Of a stretch of DNA of 64,000 nucleotides, positions 11,223-22,099 are shown one piece after another; positions within the stretch are counted from its first letter, which is position 1, and the number at the start of each line of letters is the position of its first letter. The DNA comes from Alligator mississippiensis (taxonomy: Eukaryota > Chordata > Crocodylia > Alligatoridae), in the NCBI RefSeq assembly GCF_030867095.1, contig NC_081835.1:43693892-43757891 (forward strand), written 5' to 3'. A model generated the notes under the pieces. It had not been told where the DNA came from, ran no database searches, and worked only from the letters and a program-made list of their open reading frames with translations. A program made the position numbers and the translations under genes.

Positions 11223-12215
11223 TCAAATGTCCTTCTTCATCCAGAAGATGGGGAGTCCTCTGAGATCACGATATGGCGTCTCCAGGAGCATCTGTCCACA
11301 GGTCTTCTTTGCTGCTGGATTGGAGACAATATGTCCACTAGAACCCTTGTAACCTGACAGAGAAGGGAGCGGCAGTGGAGGAGGTGGAAGACATGCAGAG
11401 CTTCCTTGCATGGCCAGTAGTGGCAAACGGGGTGCTGGTGGGGCTGGGAGGCCAAGAGCAGCAGAGGCGGTGTGGAGAGGGGAAGCATGGGGAGGAGGTG
11501 GTAACCGGGGAGGAGGTGGAATGGCAGCTGTCATGAAGCAAGCAGGTGGAGATAGAGGTGGGGGCGGCGGTGGCAGATGGGCAGCAGCTATAGCATATGG
11601 TAGTGAAGGTGGTTTTGCTCCTGAAGTCCTACTGTTGAGCTGGGCTGCAGTGGGGCTGGGTGTTCCAGGTGTCAGGGCAGGGGTAGGAGCTCTAGCATGG
11701 TGCAGGGGACTCGAGAACATCTCCAGGAATCCCATGGGGACAAGGGAGCTCATGAACCCCATGCTCTGCACTGGCTCAGACAAGGCATAGCCCAAGTGGG
11801 CATAGAAATGTTGCTTGTCGTGAGTGGTGAGGTGCAGGCGCCTAAAGCCCCGGGACCTGGCGTAGCGCTCTGTAGCTTCCATCAGCTTCCGGCCATACCC
11901 CTTGCCCCGCAGCGCCTTGGAGACCACCACCGTTTCCATAAACAAGCTCTTAGGCTGGCCAACCACACGGGACAGCCTGGCATGCCCAAGCAGCTGGGTC
12001 TCCACCATCTTTCCGTCAGTAGCACCCTCTGCAGTCCTCTGGGTCTTAATCAGTACCAGGCACAGGGGGAAGCTGTCTGTGGACTTCTGGAGGGAGTAGA
12101 TGCGAGAGGTTTTGCTCTTTTTCCACTCTTCGTTGATGAGTTCAGCACAGGCCTCCATTAACTCCGGCCTCTGGTGAAGGGGAACTATGGTGAGCATCTC
12201 CGAAACAGAGCCCAT
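11223..12215 (-). CDS. NAA80: NAA80 (NAT6), actin N-terminal acetyltransferase
   Basis: NAA80 acetylates the processed acidic N-terminus of actin in the cytoplasm. The frame gives 330 residues from MGSVSEML to the conserved C-terminus GLPIFWMKKDI; human NAA80 is 286-308. Residues ~15-150 are a GNAT fold with LLGHARLSRV (75-84), the strand ETVVV (94-98), the acetyl-CoA loop RGKGYG (103-108), and LHLTTHDKQHFYAHLGY (128-143). Residues ~175-285 are proline-rich with runs such as PPPPPP (215-220) and PPPPRLPPPP, matching the family's profilin-binding loop but longer. The coding region is intronless, as in mammals. I chose the ATG at 12,215 because the frame upstream lacks conservation and a likely acceptor (ggtctcccatcag) ends at 12,224, just before it. 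The gene sits upstream of HYAL3 on the same strand, so the two may share a leader. Confidence 0.93.
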   Translation of the reverse strand: MGSVSEMLTIVPLHQRPELMEACAELINEEWKKSKTSRIYSLQKSTDSFPLCLVLIKTQRTAEGATDGKMVETQLLGHARLSRVVGQPKSLFMETVVVSKALRGKGYGRKLMEATERYARSRGFRRLHLTTHDKQHFYAHLGYALSEPVQSMGFMSSLVPMGFLEMFSSPLHHARAPTPALTPGTPSPTAAQLNSRTSGAKPPSLPYAIAAAHLPPPPPPLSPPACFMTAAIPPPPRLPPPPHASPLHTASAALGLPAPPAPRLPLLAMQGSSACLPPPPLPLPSLSGYKGSSGHIVSNPAAKKTCGQMLLETPYRDLRGLPIFWMKKDI

Positions 12216-12223
12216 TCTTCTCA

Positions 12224-15200
12224 CTGATGGGAGACCAAGTTGGCAAAGCTTTACATGGATTGGAGAGCCAGCACACGTCCCACAGCAACTGTATCTTGGT
12301 AAGCACACGCAGACAATGCCTAAAAGACCCAATGCAACCTGACTACCAGGAAAACACAGCAACCTCCATGAGAACTACTCCCACTGGCCTGAGCCCAGCA
12401 GCCTCAAGGGAGACAGCAAGTGTTCCTGAGAGCCTAAGTTGGGAAGGGAACAAAAGTGCTCAGAGGTACATCCAACCTACAGCCCAGAGCATGCGCAATA
12501 TCATGTTCTGTAAGTGCCATCTGTCCTCTTGCATCACCAGTAATGGGCACAAACTCACCAGCACAGCCTTTGCTGTTACTCTTCTTCTGGGACCTGAAGA
12601 GTGTAATTCTTTTGATTACCAGAGGAGCATTTTGAAACATTGCAGTTCATTTTAAAACTCAGCTGTTCATTCCATGCACTGTCAAGGGCTGGGATGGAGG
12701 GCACTGATCAAAGTTATCCTGAAGACACTCTAACTTAATTGGGATGGTGGCCCCTGCTGGCACAAAAATAAGGAGCAGAGGTGACCACCCAAGGCCTGCT
12801 CCTCTGCTTCCACACTGAGCTCAGGAATTGGAAGGGATGGGGGTGCCACAAAAGGGCCTTGGCTGCACCTAGGAGAGTTCAGACTGTGTGTCTTGTGGAG
12901 TCTGTTTTACCAAGACCAAGAAGCTCAATTAGCACCAACTGGGAGGCAGGTTTGTGATCTGGACTCCAGTCCAAGAAAAGCCAGACTGAGAACCACCAAC
13001 TCATCTCACAGATGCCCATGTTACTATTTGAGAGGGAAGTTCAGCCAAACTTCACAGCCAAGGGGGACTTCCCCAAGCAGCCAGAACACAGGCACAGCCC
13101 ATTCCACATGTGCAAAAAAACCCAGTCCAACATTTTCTGCTTTTCATAGGAGGCAGGTGGTCCCAGCTCAACCTCAGCTTCAGCTACCAAACTGCTTTAG
13201 GCCTGGGACATGTACACATAGCCCTTCTCATTGCTGCCATCTTTAATGGGTGCTGGCCATTCCCCCTGGAGATGCCAGCTAATGGTGGTACACTGGTTAC
13301 GTGTCCTGTGTGCCAGCCCACCTCAGCAGCAACTGTCAAACACCTGGACAGAACTTGTGGGTGCCATGTGTCGCTTCAAGGAAGTGCCATCTCCCCAACC
13401 CCGCCCCTGCCCTGCTGCCACACCTTGACAAACTGTAACACGCATAACCACACTTCTGTTCCCCGCTCCCTGAACACAAAAGGAGCTTGGAGGAGACCAC
13501 AGCCTATCCCACCAAAGGGTGCTGGGGGACAGGACTGCTGGAGCCTGGAGCTCCCCGTATAGCTTGCTTTTTCCCATTATCCAGCACCAGTCTGCACAGA
13601 CAGCACCTTTCTCCAGCACCAGAGATGCTTTAAAACCTGTACAGACATAGAACAAAGGCTTGGTAGCTCCCACCCTTAGCTTGCCTCCCACAGGCACACC
13701 AGGAAGCAGACAGCCTGCTTTCCAGCTACACCAACACTCTGGGGCCCAACTTAGCATGGGCCCAGCCCTTCAGGAAGGCGCCTTTCAGCCACAGTTCCTC
13801 TTGTTGGCAGCTGGTTTGCTCAGAGAAGCCACAGGCAGTTTGCAAGAGGAGCCCATGGCTGAGAAGTTCTCAATTCAGGCTGATAACAACCGTGCCTCCG
13901 TACCAGCCTCTGTGCACAAATAGATGTCCAAAGAGCAGGTGGGTTCCCCGCCTCACCCCACCTAGAGCTGGATCCAGGCACCAGGAGCTTCTCACTGCCT
14001 TGTACTGCTCTAATTCAGGGGTCCTATACTCCCCCTGCCTTGGTGCAGCGAATCCCAAAAGCAGTTGCCACCTGCCCCTGCTAATGGTCTTGCAAGCAAA
14101 CTCGTGGTCTTGCTTATGGGGTGGAGGGGAGGAACAGGACAGGGAAAAAAATCAAGTCACTCTGTACTGTGACAGCCCAAAGCTAAGGAAAGTATTTTTA
14201 CTGCTTTGCTAGGAAATGGGTTATAGATCTGTTGCCCCACTTCCCCACCCCCAGCCACCAGCTGGGTCAGCAGCAGGACACTTCCAAGAAGGATGGAAAA
14301 GCCTCTTCCAACCCACTCCCCTCTGCCAGCCAGCACCAAGTTCTTCACCTGCAGTCTCTAATCCATAGAGTTTAAGGGCAAAAAGACCATCAGAGATCAT
14401 TTACCTCAGTGAGGTCCTGCCACAAATTACCTCCCCACCGTCCCCAAGTGCCACCCCAATCCTCATCTCCCAGCCCATCTATTGCTCTTTCTGTTCCCTG
14501 CCATATCTATCACTGTGTTCCCTGCTTCCCACCCCATTTTGGGTGCCAAGCACAGAAGCTGCCTATGCCATTTGTAGCATATATGCCACAGGTTGGTCAG
14601 CCCTAATTGGGGGGAGGAGAGAGACCAGAAGACACCCAGCCTGGACCTAAAGCTCTCAAGAGATGGAGAAGCCACCACTTCCCATGGAAGATGGTTCCCA
14701 TGGTTAGATCACTCTCCCAGGTCCAAGTTAACACCAGGTTTCTCATTAGTATTTGGCTGTGGTCTGGTCCTGTTCTGCCTTGCAATTCAGCAGGGAGCAA
14801 TTTTTCCACAGACACCTCCAACACTTTTTTTGGATCCATTGACCAGACAATGCCTTGGAGTAACTCTGAGCCTGTTCTACTGTCTCCAACACTCCGTGGT
14901 TGACCTCCAGGGCTGTGCCCAGTCCAGCACTAAGTAGCTCGAATGAGGCAGCAATTCTTTGTTCCCATTGATCAGCTACAACCCTTTGGCTAGAACATAC
15001 ATGTCTGCTTCAGCCAAGTTCAGCCTTAGCAAAAAGGCATGAAAGCCAATTGCACAAACCTTTAGGGAGTGTGGGGCAAGCCCGTGGTCCCATTCCCCAC
15101 CCCCGCCAAATTGCAGACAAGAAGGCACGACTCAGCCAAAGGCTTCTTGGCAAGTCACTAGCAGAGCTGGAAAAAGTTTTCAGGAATTCCTAGTTCATGA

Positions 15201-16430
15201 TCCCAACATTCACCTCTCAACAGAGGCCCAGTTGCCTCTGCTTGCCAGCCAGAGCATGTGCTCAATGCCCACTCACCCTGTGCAGTGCCGGTGCCCAACT
15301 GGCTGGCCAGGAGCTGCTCTCCTGTGCTCAAGGATCGGCTCAGTGTCCTGGCTCTAAGTGACAACCCGGGTAGCTGTCAGGCTGCTTTCACAAGCATCTT
15401 GGAGGAAACAGCACATGTTCCCCAGCCAACCACAGCTACAGCTGCCCAGTTCTGCTTTTAAAGAGTGAATTACGTGTCTATTCAACACACTGAAAAGCCC
15501 CTGGCTCATGAACCAGGAATGTCAGTCAGGGTGGGGGTAGCCCCACCCCAGTGCTGGTCAGGGGCTGGCACATACCCCAGACAGGCACTGTGCCCTCAGT
15601 GATGCTGAAAGCAACATCTGCAGACCCAAGGGCTCCAAATCCAAATCCTGCTTGTGACAATAGGAGGGAACTGAAACCTGCTTCCCTTGCGATGCCATGC
15701 TGTTGGTTCTCAGCCTGGTCTCTGGTGTTCATATCATGCTGGCACTAACCAGTTCCTCTCCTGAGCACCCCTCCCACCCCCCTGCTCAGAGTGGTCCTTC
15801 TGGGTAAAAGAGTCCCAGTAAAACTAGACTGAGTGCTGCTGAAGCAACTGCACCGCTGTGGATGGCACCTCCTGTAAGTCACCTAGAAACAAGATTCCAG
15901 GTCATTAACGGCAGACTCGTAAGGGACTGACAGCACGTATGCACCCCCATTCCCGTGGACATCAGGGCGGGGATGACCCATCTGTCCAAATGGATCGAGT
16001 CCCAGGGACCCTGTAGGAGCTCACCCCGCCAGAGCCCCAGCTGACCCCGCAGCATGTGGGTTTCCACAGCTCAGAGCACAGAAGCCAGTTGTCTGTGCAG
16101 CCTGTGGCCACGCAGCTTTCCACTGCCCATCTGACTGGACACGTGGAAAAAACCCTGCTGTGCGCCCAGAAAGGAGGGGTCCGTCTGCCCCAGCAGCCAC
16201 CCCCAGGTGCCATGGCGGGACTCCAGGATTGGAAATGGGAAAGAGCATGGGCCAGGGACAGGATGCAGTGAGAGTGAGGCCCTGAAGGCTACTCCACGGC
16301 TCAGCCCGCCTGGGAGGGACGCACAGTGATAGGGCTCTGCCTGCACTTCGGGGAGGGGCCCGCAGAGCTGCGTCCCACCCATATCCCCCATGGGGAAGGG
16401 GGCTGGGGCCCTCCCGTGAGCACACCCCTG
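12224..16430. other. Probable NAA80/HYAL3 leader intron, no coding exon seen
   Basis: This interval lies between the CpG island and NAA80 and shows no recognisable coding exon. Apart from an old CR1 remnant at 14.3-14.9 kb it is mostly unique-looking sequence. A small noncoding exon could be hidden here and cannot be excluded by eye. Confidence 0.45.
14345..14930 (-). repeat. Old CR1/L3-type LINE remnant
   Basis: 'atccatagagtttaagggca' with 'gaccatcagagatcat' resembles an ancient CR1/L3 3' terminus. It is followed at 14,638-14,720 by 'agcctggacctaaagctctc', 'gagatggagaagccaccact' and 'ggaagatggttccca', the usual next segment of these elements read on the minus strand. It is strongly diverged, and the right limit is approximate. 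Confidence 0.55.
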
Positions 16431-16439
16431 CTCCCAGCT

Positions 16440-17370
16440 TCTCCGCTCCCTGAGATCACCCGGTCCTCCCGGGCACGGCCAGGGCCTTCCCCACACACCA
16501 GCGCTGCGCTGGGGGGCAGGCGGCTGACGGGCCTGCACCGGCCAACGGAGCCCAGCTCCCTGCGGCCCCGCGCAGCCCTTTAGCCCCGGGAAAGCACCGC
16601 CCAAACCCGCGGCATGCGGCCGCCTTAGGGCACCAGCACAAACGGCCCCGGGGGCACTGGGGGGAAATACAAATGAGCGGATCCAGGAGCGCGGATTGGT
16701 GCGGCGCTGGCCCGGCACCCGGCACCCCCGCCCCGCCCCGCCCCGCCGGGACCTTCCCCCGGGCCCGACACGTGCGGCAGCGCCTGGGAGGCAGCATCAC
16801 GAGCCCCGCCCGCCCCGGCTGCGGGCGCGCACGGCCACGGCCCCGGCCCCGGCCCCGGCCCCACACCCGGCCCGCACTGACATGCCGGCACCGCCTCCTG
16901 CTCCGCCGCCTAGCTCCGCCGCCCGCCCGCAGCGCAGCGCAGCGCCGCCTGCCGCCCGGAGGGCGCTGTGCGCGCCGGGACCCCGCCCCTTCGCCCCGCC
17001 CCGCCCCGCCCCGCTCCGCCTGCCAGCCCGGTCCGGCGCTCCTGCTTGCGCGCGGCCGCCGGACTAGGACGGGGACGAGGACAGCGGACCCGCGCCCCCC
17101 CGGCGGCCTGCCCTTTGGGGAGGGGTCTTTCCTGAGGTGTTTCTCTCAGCCCGCCCCGGTCGGTGCACAGCTGGGGCCTGTGTGGCACGGCGGCAGTACG
17201 GAGCGGGGAAGGTATCTGCTTCCTGTGAAGGCCAGCGCCGGCACCGTCTCTCGGGACCAGGGCCCTGCCGGGCTCCTACACCGGCGCCCAGCACCAGCAG
17301 CTGCCCTCGCTCTGTTACGGAGAGCTGGTTCTCGGCTGCCCGAGGCTCGAGCCTTCCCCCCAAAGCTGTT
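16440..17370 (-). promoter_or_regulatory. CpG island, likely NAA80/HYAL3 promoter
   Basis: A GC- and CpG-rich block bounded by ordinary DNA on both sides. GC boxes (tandem CCGCC units) lie at about 16,729-16,748 and 16,990-17,014, and a CCCCGG-type repeat at 16,838-16,862. No clear TATA box is seen. It is the nearest island upstream of both NAA80 and HYAL3, which lie on the minus strand. In mammals those genes share their 5' region, so a shared promoter is inferred. No transcription start or donor could be fixed. Confidence 0.65.
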
Positions 17371-18610
17371 CTGCACGTAGCAGTTTTGAACACAGGGTTC
17401 TCATGCAGTTATTGCAGTGCATAAAAAATAGGGGTGGAAACACATTTTTAAACAAACTGGCAAAGCAAACATGAATAACCGTAATAATACTATACTATTA
17501 GAAGTAATGAGGCACTGGAGCCTGGTGGTTCTTGCAAATATTTTGAATTTGTGGCCAAGTTGAAGAAAGGCAGCACTCATTTCCTCTTCCATTGAAAGAC
17601 GTCTTTCTCTCCTTGTTTGTTCATGGGATAGTATTTATCTCTGTGCCAAGGAAAACTTGGAGCTAGATAGCTTTCATTCCACAGACTCAGCTTACCTATC
17701 CACAGTCTTGTTTTAAAACCACTACCTGAACTTGTGCTCACTTCAGGTTCATCTGCTTCTGAACACAAAGATTCACTCTAACATACACTGTTGCTACAAG
17801 GTTCCTCAACATTTTGCATTTTTACAGGGATGATATTAATTAGAAAGGTAACCCTCCGTAATCATAACCAACCATACAAGTCACAAATGGATGCTTGGTG
17901 TGATGTTACACTGTGCAAGAAGAGCTGAGCTTAGCTGACCAGTCCTGAATGGGTTATCTGAAGGCGTATAAGCAATTTGCTTGTGCTACTACTTTCACTG
18001 GTAGACATGGGAAACGCTCCCTCTTAGTTTTCACACATTTTTTAGCAATGGAAAAATACTAGAGCAATTATTCTGTTGCAAAGAACTTAGCAAGACCACG
18101 ACAGGTCAGAATGGCTTTGACATTATGGATTCCTAACTGAAATCTCTGAGTTTATCTTGTGAATCACAGGCAGGTGCTTCCACACCTAACAGTGCTAATT
18201 AGAATCGCTGACTTAGTGGCTCCAACTATGTTCCAGGAGCCCACAGTTGGAGACATATCTCATGAAACCGTAGTCAGTCAACATCTCCCTGTGGTTGTGA
18301 AGGGCCATCAGTATGAGCTATTACTCAGGCAGCTTGGGCAATATCTCAGCGTCTGGCCTTGAACTGCCCAGAGGGAGGAATGCTGCTGTTGAGGCGGATC
18401 TGTGAGCCGGTGGCTTTTCAGACAAGAGACATTCCTGTCCCTCTGCTGTCCCCCGTTGAGAAGGGTTAACGTGCAAAGTCACATCCCAGCAGCCCACTGA
18501 GCACTAGAAGTGTCTGCTGGGGGAGGAGGGCTAGCATTCCACTGCGGTTACTTGGCTGGGGGAGCTGATGCCTGACAATGAATCATCAAGTAGCTCAGTT
18601 CCTTGGCCTA
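17371..18610. other. Gene-free AT-richer stretch
   Basis: Immediately beyond the CpG island. I see no gene, RNA gene or clear mobile element in it. Confidence 0.45.
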
Positions 18611-18611
18611 G

Positions 18612-18735
18612 ATTTCTGAACATAAGAACTGCCATTTCCTAGGTCAGACTAGATCTATCTTGCCCCGTATCCTGTATCACACAGTGGCAGAGATCGGATG
18701 CTGAAAAGGAGACTGAACTGGGTATGAACAGGGAT
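18612..18735. repeat. Unnamed reptile-type interspersed repeat
   Basis: 'cataagaactgccatttcct' followed by 'ggtcagactagatctatctt' and 'gtatcctgtatcacacagtg' resembles a repeat common in turtle and crocodilian genomes ('aagaacggccatactgggtc'). The family name is not known to me. Confidence 0.5.
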
Positions 18736-18829
18736 TTTTCCACTGTTTCTCATTTGCAGCTTCCAGCATTTAAGGTCTAGGAAGTTCTGATTAAGAGGCT
18801 GTACACTTAACTCCCATGCTCAATCACTT

Positions 18830-19797
18830 CACAAATCTCAAAAGGGCTTTCACTCAACAAGGGCACTCCTCCAAGAGATAGATCGCACTTTTGAAAGAGC
18901 CACCCAGATTCCAAGCAAAGAATTGCTGCAGGACAAAAAGAATATCCCCATGAATTGCACACCGCTAGTTATTACATATCATTGCTCCCTGGAACCTATA
19001 CAGAAAATCCTCAAAGAATTGCAACCCATACTAGTAGGAGATCCGATTCTTAAAGAGAACTTCCCAAAAACACCCATCTTAGCCTTTAAACAAGCCCCAA
19101 ACCTCACCAACCTATTCACCAGAAACAAATTCCCTATGGCACAAAACACAGCAAATGGATCCAGACCATGCCATGACAAGAAATGAAAAACCTGCCAACA
19201 TATCTCCATCAGTCCCACAATAATTACGTCCCACAATAATTACATCCCACAACAGAACCATCACCATTCCTGGAACTTACACCTGCATCTTCAGAAATGT
19301 AATATCTCATCCAGTGCACTAAATGCCCTGATGGAATGAATATATGTAGGAGAAAGCAAACAACAAATGCACATCAGAATGAACGCACACCGAAAATCTA
19401 TCAAAGACAAGAATACCCAGTTACTGTTGTTGGGGGCAAATTTCTCACAGGAAAATCACTCCCTCTTCAATCTCTCAATTCTAATCCTTGAAGGGAATTT
19501 ACAAAACACCTTTCACAGACAAGCCTGTGAACTTCACTTCATCAATCTCCTGGATACAAAAAATCATGGATCAAATATAGACATTGGATTTATGACAGAT
19601 TATATAACCTGTCTAACATCTGATACCCCAGGTAACCTCTCTATAATTTATCAGCTATATTCTGATCACCAGGTCTACATTCGCCTTTCTTCCGCCCTCC
19701 CACAATGTGTCTCTTACCCATTAACTGCCTCAGTTTGCATTTTCACTGACTGGCTTTCTTGCATGCATACTGGCCTCTGGCTTCTTTTATATTAAAA
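18830..19797 (+). mobile_element. Penelope-like element, 3' half (GIY-YIG part)
   Basis: Penelope-like retroelements encode a reverse transcriptase followed by a GIY-YIG endonuclease. Here a stretch near 18,923-19,186 has PLVITYHCSLEPI, AFKQAPNLTNLF and RPCHDKK, typical of the region between the two domains. Near 19,320-19,600 are YICRRK-type GIY-YIG residues, RMNAHRKSIKDKN, and FINLLDTKNHG. The copy is old and broken. A CR1 interrupts it on the right, and its 3' tail resumes at about 20,857. The left limit is approximate. Confidence 0.75.
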
Positions 19798-20856
19798 TTG
19801 GCTCCGGGGTCGGACCCAGAGGGTAGTAATTGATGGAAGTCACTCATCGTGGTGTCCTGTGACCAGTGGGGTCCCCCAGGGCTCTGTCCTTGGACCCATA
19901 CTGTTCAACATCTTCATTAATGATGTGGACACTGGAGTCAGAAGCGAACTGGCCAAGTTCGCAGATGACACCAAACTTTGGGGCAAAGCATCCACACCAG
20001 AAGACAGGCGGATGATCCAGGCTGACCTGGACAGGCTCAGCAAGTGGGCAGACGAGAATCTGATGGTGTTCAACGCCGATAAATGCAAGGTTCTCCACCT
20101 TGGGAAAAAAAACCCGCAGCATCCTTATAGGCTCGGCAGTGCTATGCTGGCTAGCACTATGGAAGAAAGAGACTTGGGGGTCATCATTGACCACAAGATG
20201 AACATGAGCCTGCAATGCGATGCTGCGGCTAGTAAAGCGACCAAAACGCTGGCTTGCATCCATAGATGCTTCTCAAGCAAATCCCGGGACGTCATTCTCC
20301 CCCTGTACTCGGCCTTAGTGAGGCCACAGCTGGGGTACTGCATCCAGTTGTGGGCTCCACAATTCAAAAAGGATGTGGAGAAGCTTGAGAGAGTCCAGAG
20401 AAGAGCCACGCACATGATCAGAGGTCAGGGAAGCAGACCCTACGATGACAGGCTGAGAGCCCTGGGGCTCTTTAGCCTGGAAAAGCGCAGGCTCAGGGGT
20501 GATCTGATGGCCACCTACAAGTTTATCAGGGGTGACCACCAGTATCTGGGGGAACGTTTGTTCACCAAAGCGCCCCAAGGGATGACGAGGTCGAATGGTC
20601 ACAAACTACTACAAGATCATTTCAGGCTGGACATAAGGAAGAATTTCTTTACTGTCCGAGCCCCCAAGGTCTGGAACAGCCTGCCACCGGAGGTTGTTCA
20701 AGCGCCTTCGTTGAACACCTTCAAGATGAAACTGGATGCTTATCTTGCTGGGATCCTATGACCCCAGCTGACTTCCTGCCCTTTGGGCGGGGGGCTGCAC
20801 TCGATGATCTTCCGAGGTCCCTTCCAGCCCTAATGTCTATGAAATCTATGAAATAT
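19798..20856 (+). mobile_element. CR1 LINE, 5'-truncated, with reverse-transcriptase end
   Basis: An open frame of 300 codons (19,859-20,761) covers the last part of CR1 ORF2. It has GVPQGSVLGPILFNIFINDV, the catalytic FADDTKLWG (a FADD version of YxDD), VLHLGKKN, LPLYSALVRPQLGYC, RRATHMIRG and the C-terminus LDAYLAGIL. The 3' end has CCTTCCAGCCCTAATG and a tail of repeated TCTATGAAA. The endonuclease and most of the polymerase are missing because of 5' truncation. The long intact frame suggests a fairly young copy, inserted into the Penelope-like element. Confidence 0.93.
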
Positions 20857-21055
20857 TCCATTCAGAAAGAGCACAGAGCAACTGCAGATGCTTCCTCAGC
20901 CTGACAAAGGGTGTTTATACCCGAAAGCTTGCAAAGAATAATTTTTCCAACTATTTTAGTTGGTCTAATAAAGGATATCAGATTTACCCAAACAACCTTG
21001 TCTGCTTGTGTCCTTAGACCAACATGGCTGCAGCATATACCCCCAATAGCTACTG
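20857..21055 (+). mobile_element. Penelope-like element 3' tail
   Basis: 'gggtgtttatacccgaaagc', 'tagttggtctaataaagg' and 'ccttagaccaacatggctgc' form the usual 3' tail of vertebrate Penelope-like elements. It continues the element interrupted at 19,798. Confidence 0.7.
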
Positions 21056-21119
21056 ATGTACCTTTCTCCCAAGACTTCCATTTTTTAATCTGGCTGAACT
21101 GTCAGCTTTCACAGAATCT

Positions 21120-21793
21120 TGTGGCAATAAGTTTCACTCTTTAATTATACACTATGTGAAAAAAACTTCCTTTTTTTAGTTTTAAACTTACTACTTACAA
21201 GTTTCATTTTACAACCCCTAATTCTTGTACTATCTAAATAGGAAATTCCTATCTACTTTCTCTTCACCATTTAGTATTTTATAAACCCTTATCATGTCCC
21301 CTCTCCAGTATCTCTTTTCTAAACTGAATAGGCTTAGCCTCTTTAGTCTTGCATATGAAAGCCCCTCCATATCACTATTCATTCTAGTTGCTCTTCCCTG
21401 TACGTTTCTTGCCCTTCTTTATCCATTTTGAGGTGTGGGGACCAGAGTGGGGTACAGTATTCAAAGTGTGAACTCATCATGGATTTATAAAGGGACATAA
21501 TGATACTTTGTATTTTATTCACAGTTTCCTGCTTAACAAGCCCTAATTTTGTTTCCCTTTTTCACAGCTGCTGAGCACTGAGCTGGTGTTTTTAGCAAAC
21601 CACCCACGGTGACTCCTAGATCTCTTTCTAGTGTGATAACCTCTAATATAGAGCCCATCACAGTGTAGGTGTAGTTCAGATTATGTTTATCTATGTGCAT
21701 CACTTTGCATTTATCTACATTGAATTTCTTTTGTCTTTTACTTGCCCATTCACTCATTTCTGAGCTCCTCTCAAACCCTCTGTTGCTCTAACC
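21120..21793 (-). repeat. Old CR1/L3-type LINE fragment
   Basis: Read on the minus strand, a frame at 21,533-21,757 has NVDKCKVMHID and LERDLGVTV, the CR1 'DKCKVLHLG' and 'AERDLGV' motifs. The flanking DNA follows the CR1 polymerase thumb ('cctcttttagtc' and 'aaacccttatcatgtcccc'). The high AT content and divergence indicate an older subfamily than the neighbouring copies. Confidence 0.75.
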
Positions 21794-22095
21794 CAGAGAT
21801 GGCCAACCAATGCCATGCATGCCACAAGTAGTGCAGAAAACCCCTATGTATGGCTCAGGACAGATCAGGGACGGGAAAGGGGGCACGGTAGCAGACAGAG
21901 CAGGAAGCAGGAGGTCAGGCAGAGAGCACAGGGCAGGAAGTTGGAAGCAGAAATAAAGCAAGAGATTGGGCAGGGATCACAGAGGGGACAGCAAGCATTG
22001 CAAAAGATTAGGCAGAGGAAGAGGATTCAAGTGGCACTCAAGGAAGATGCTGGGCTAATTTGTGTCACACCTGTTGGAAAGGTTAGCCCCCACTG
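21794..22095. mobile_element. Probable hAT-type MITE
   Basis: Left end CAGAGATGGCCAACC, right end read in reverse CAGTGGGGGCTAACC. The eight-base flanks ctctaacc and atctagag share only TCTA, so the target duplication is doubtful. Internal 'gccatgcatgccac' and 'agtggcactcaagg' suit a hAT MITE. Confidence 0.5.
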
Positions 22096-22099
22096 ATCT

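Noticed and set aside
16673-17380. Arg/Pro-rich 235-codon frame at the 16.4-17.4 kb island
   Set aside because: Low-complexity CpG-island translation with no motif or plausible splice context.
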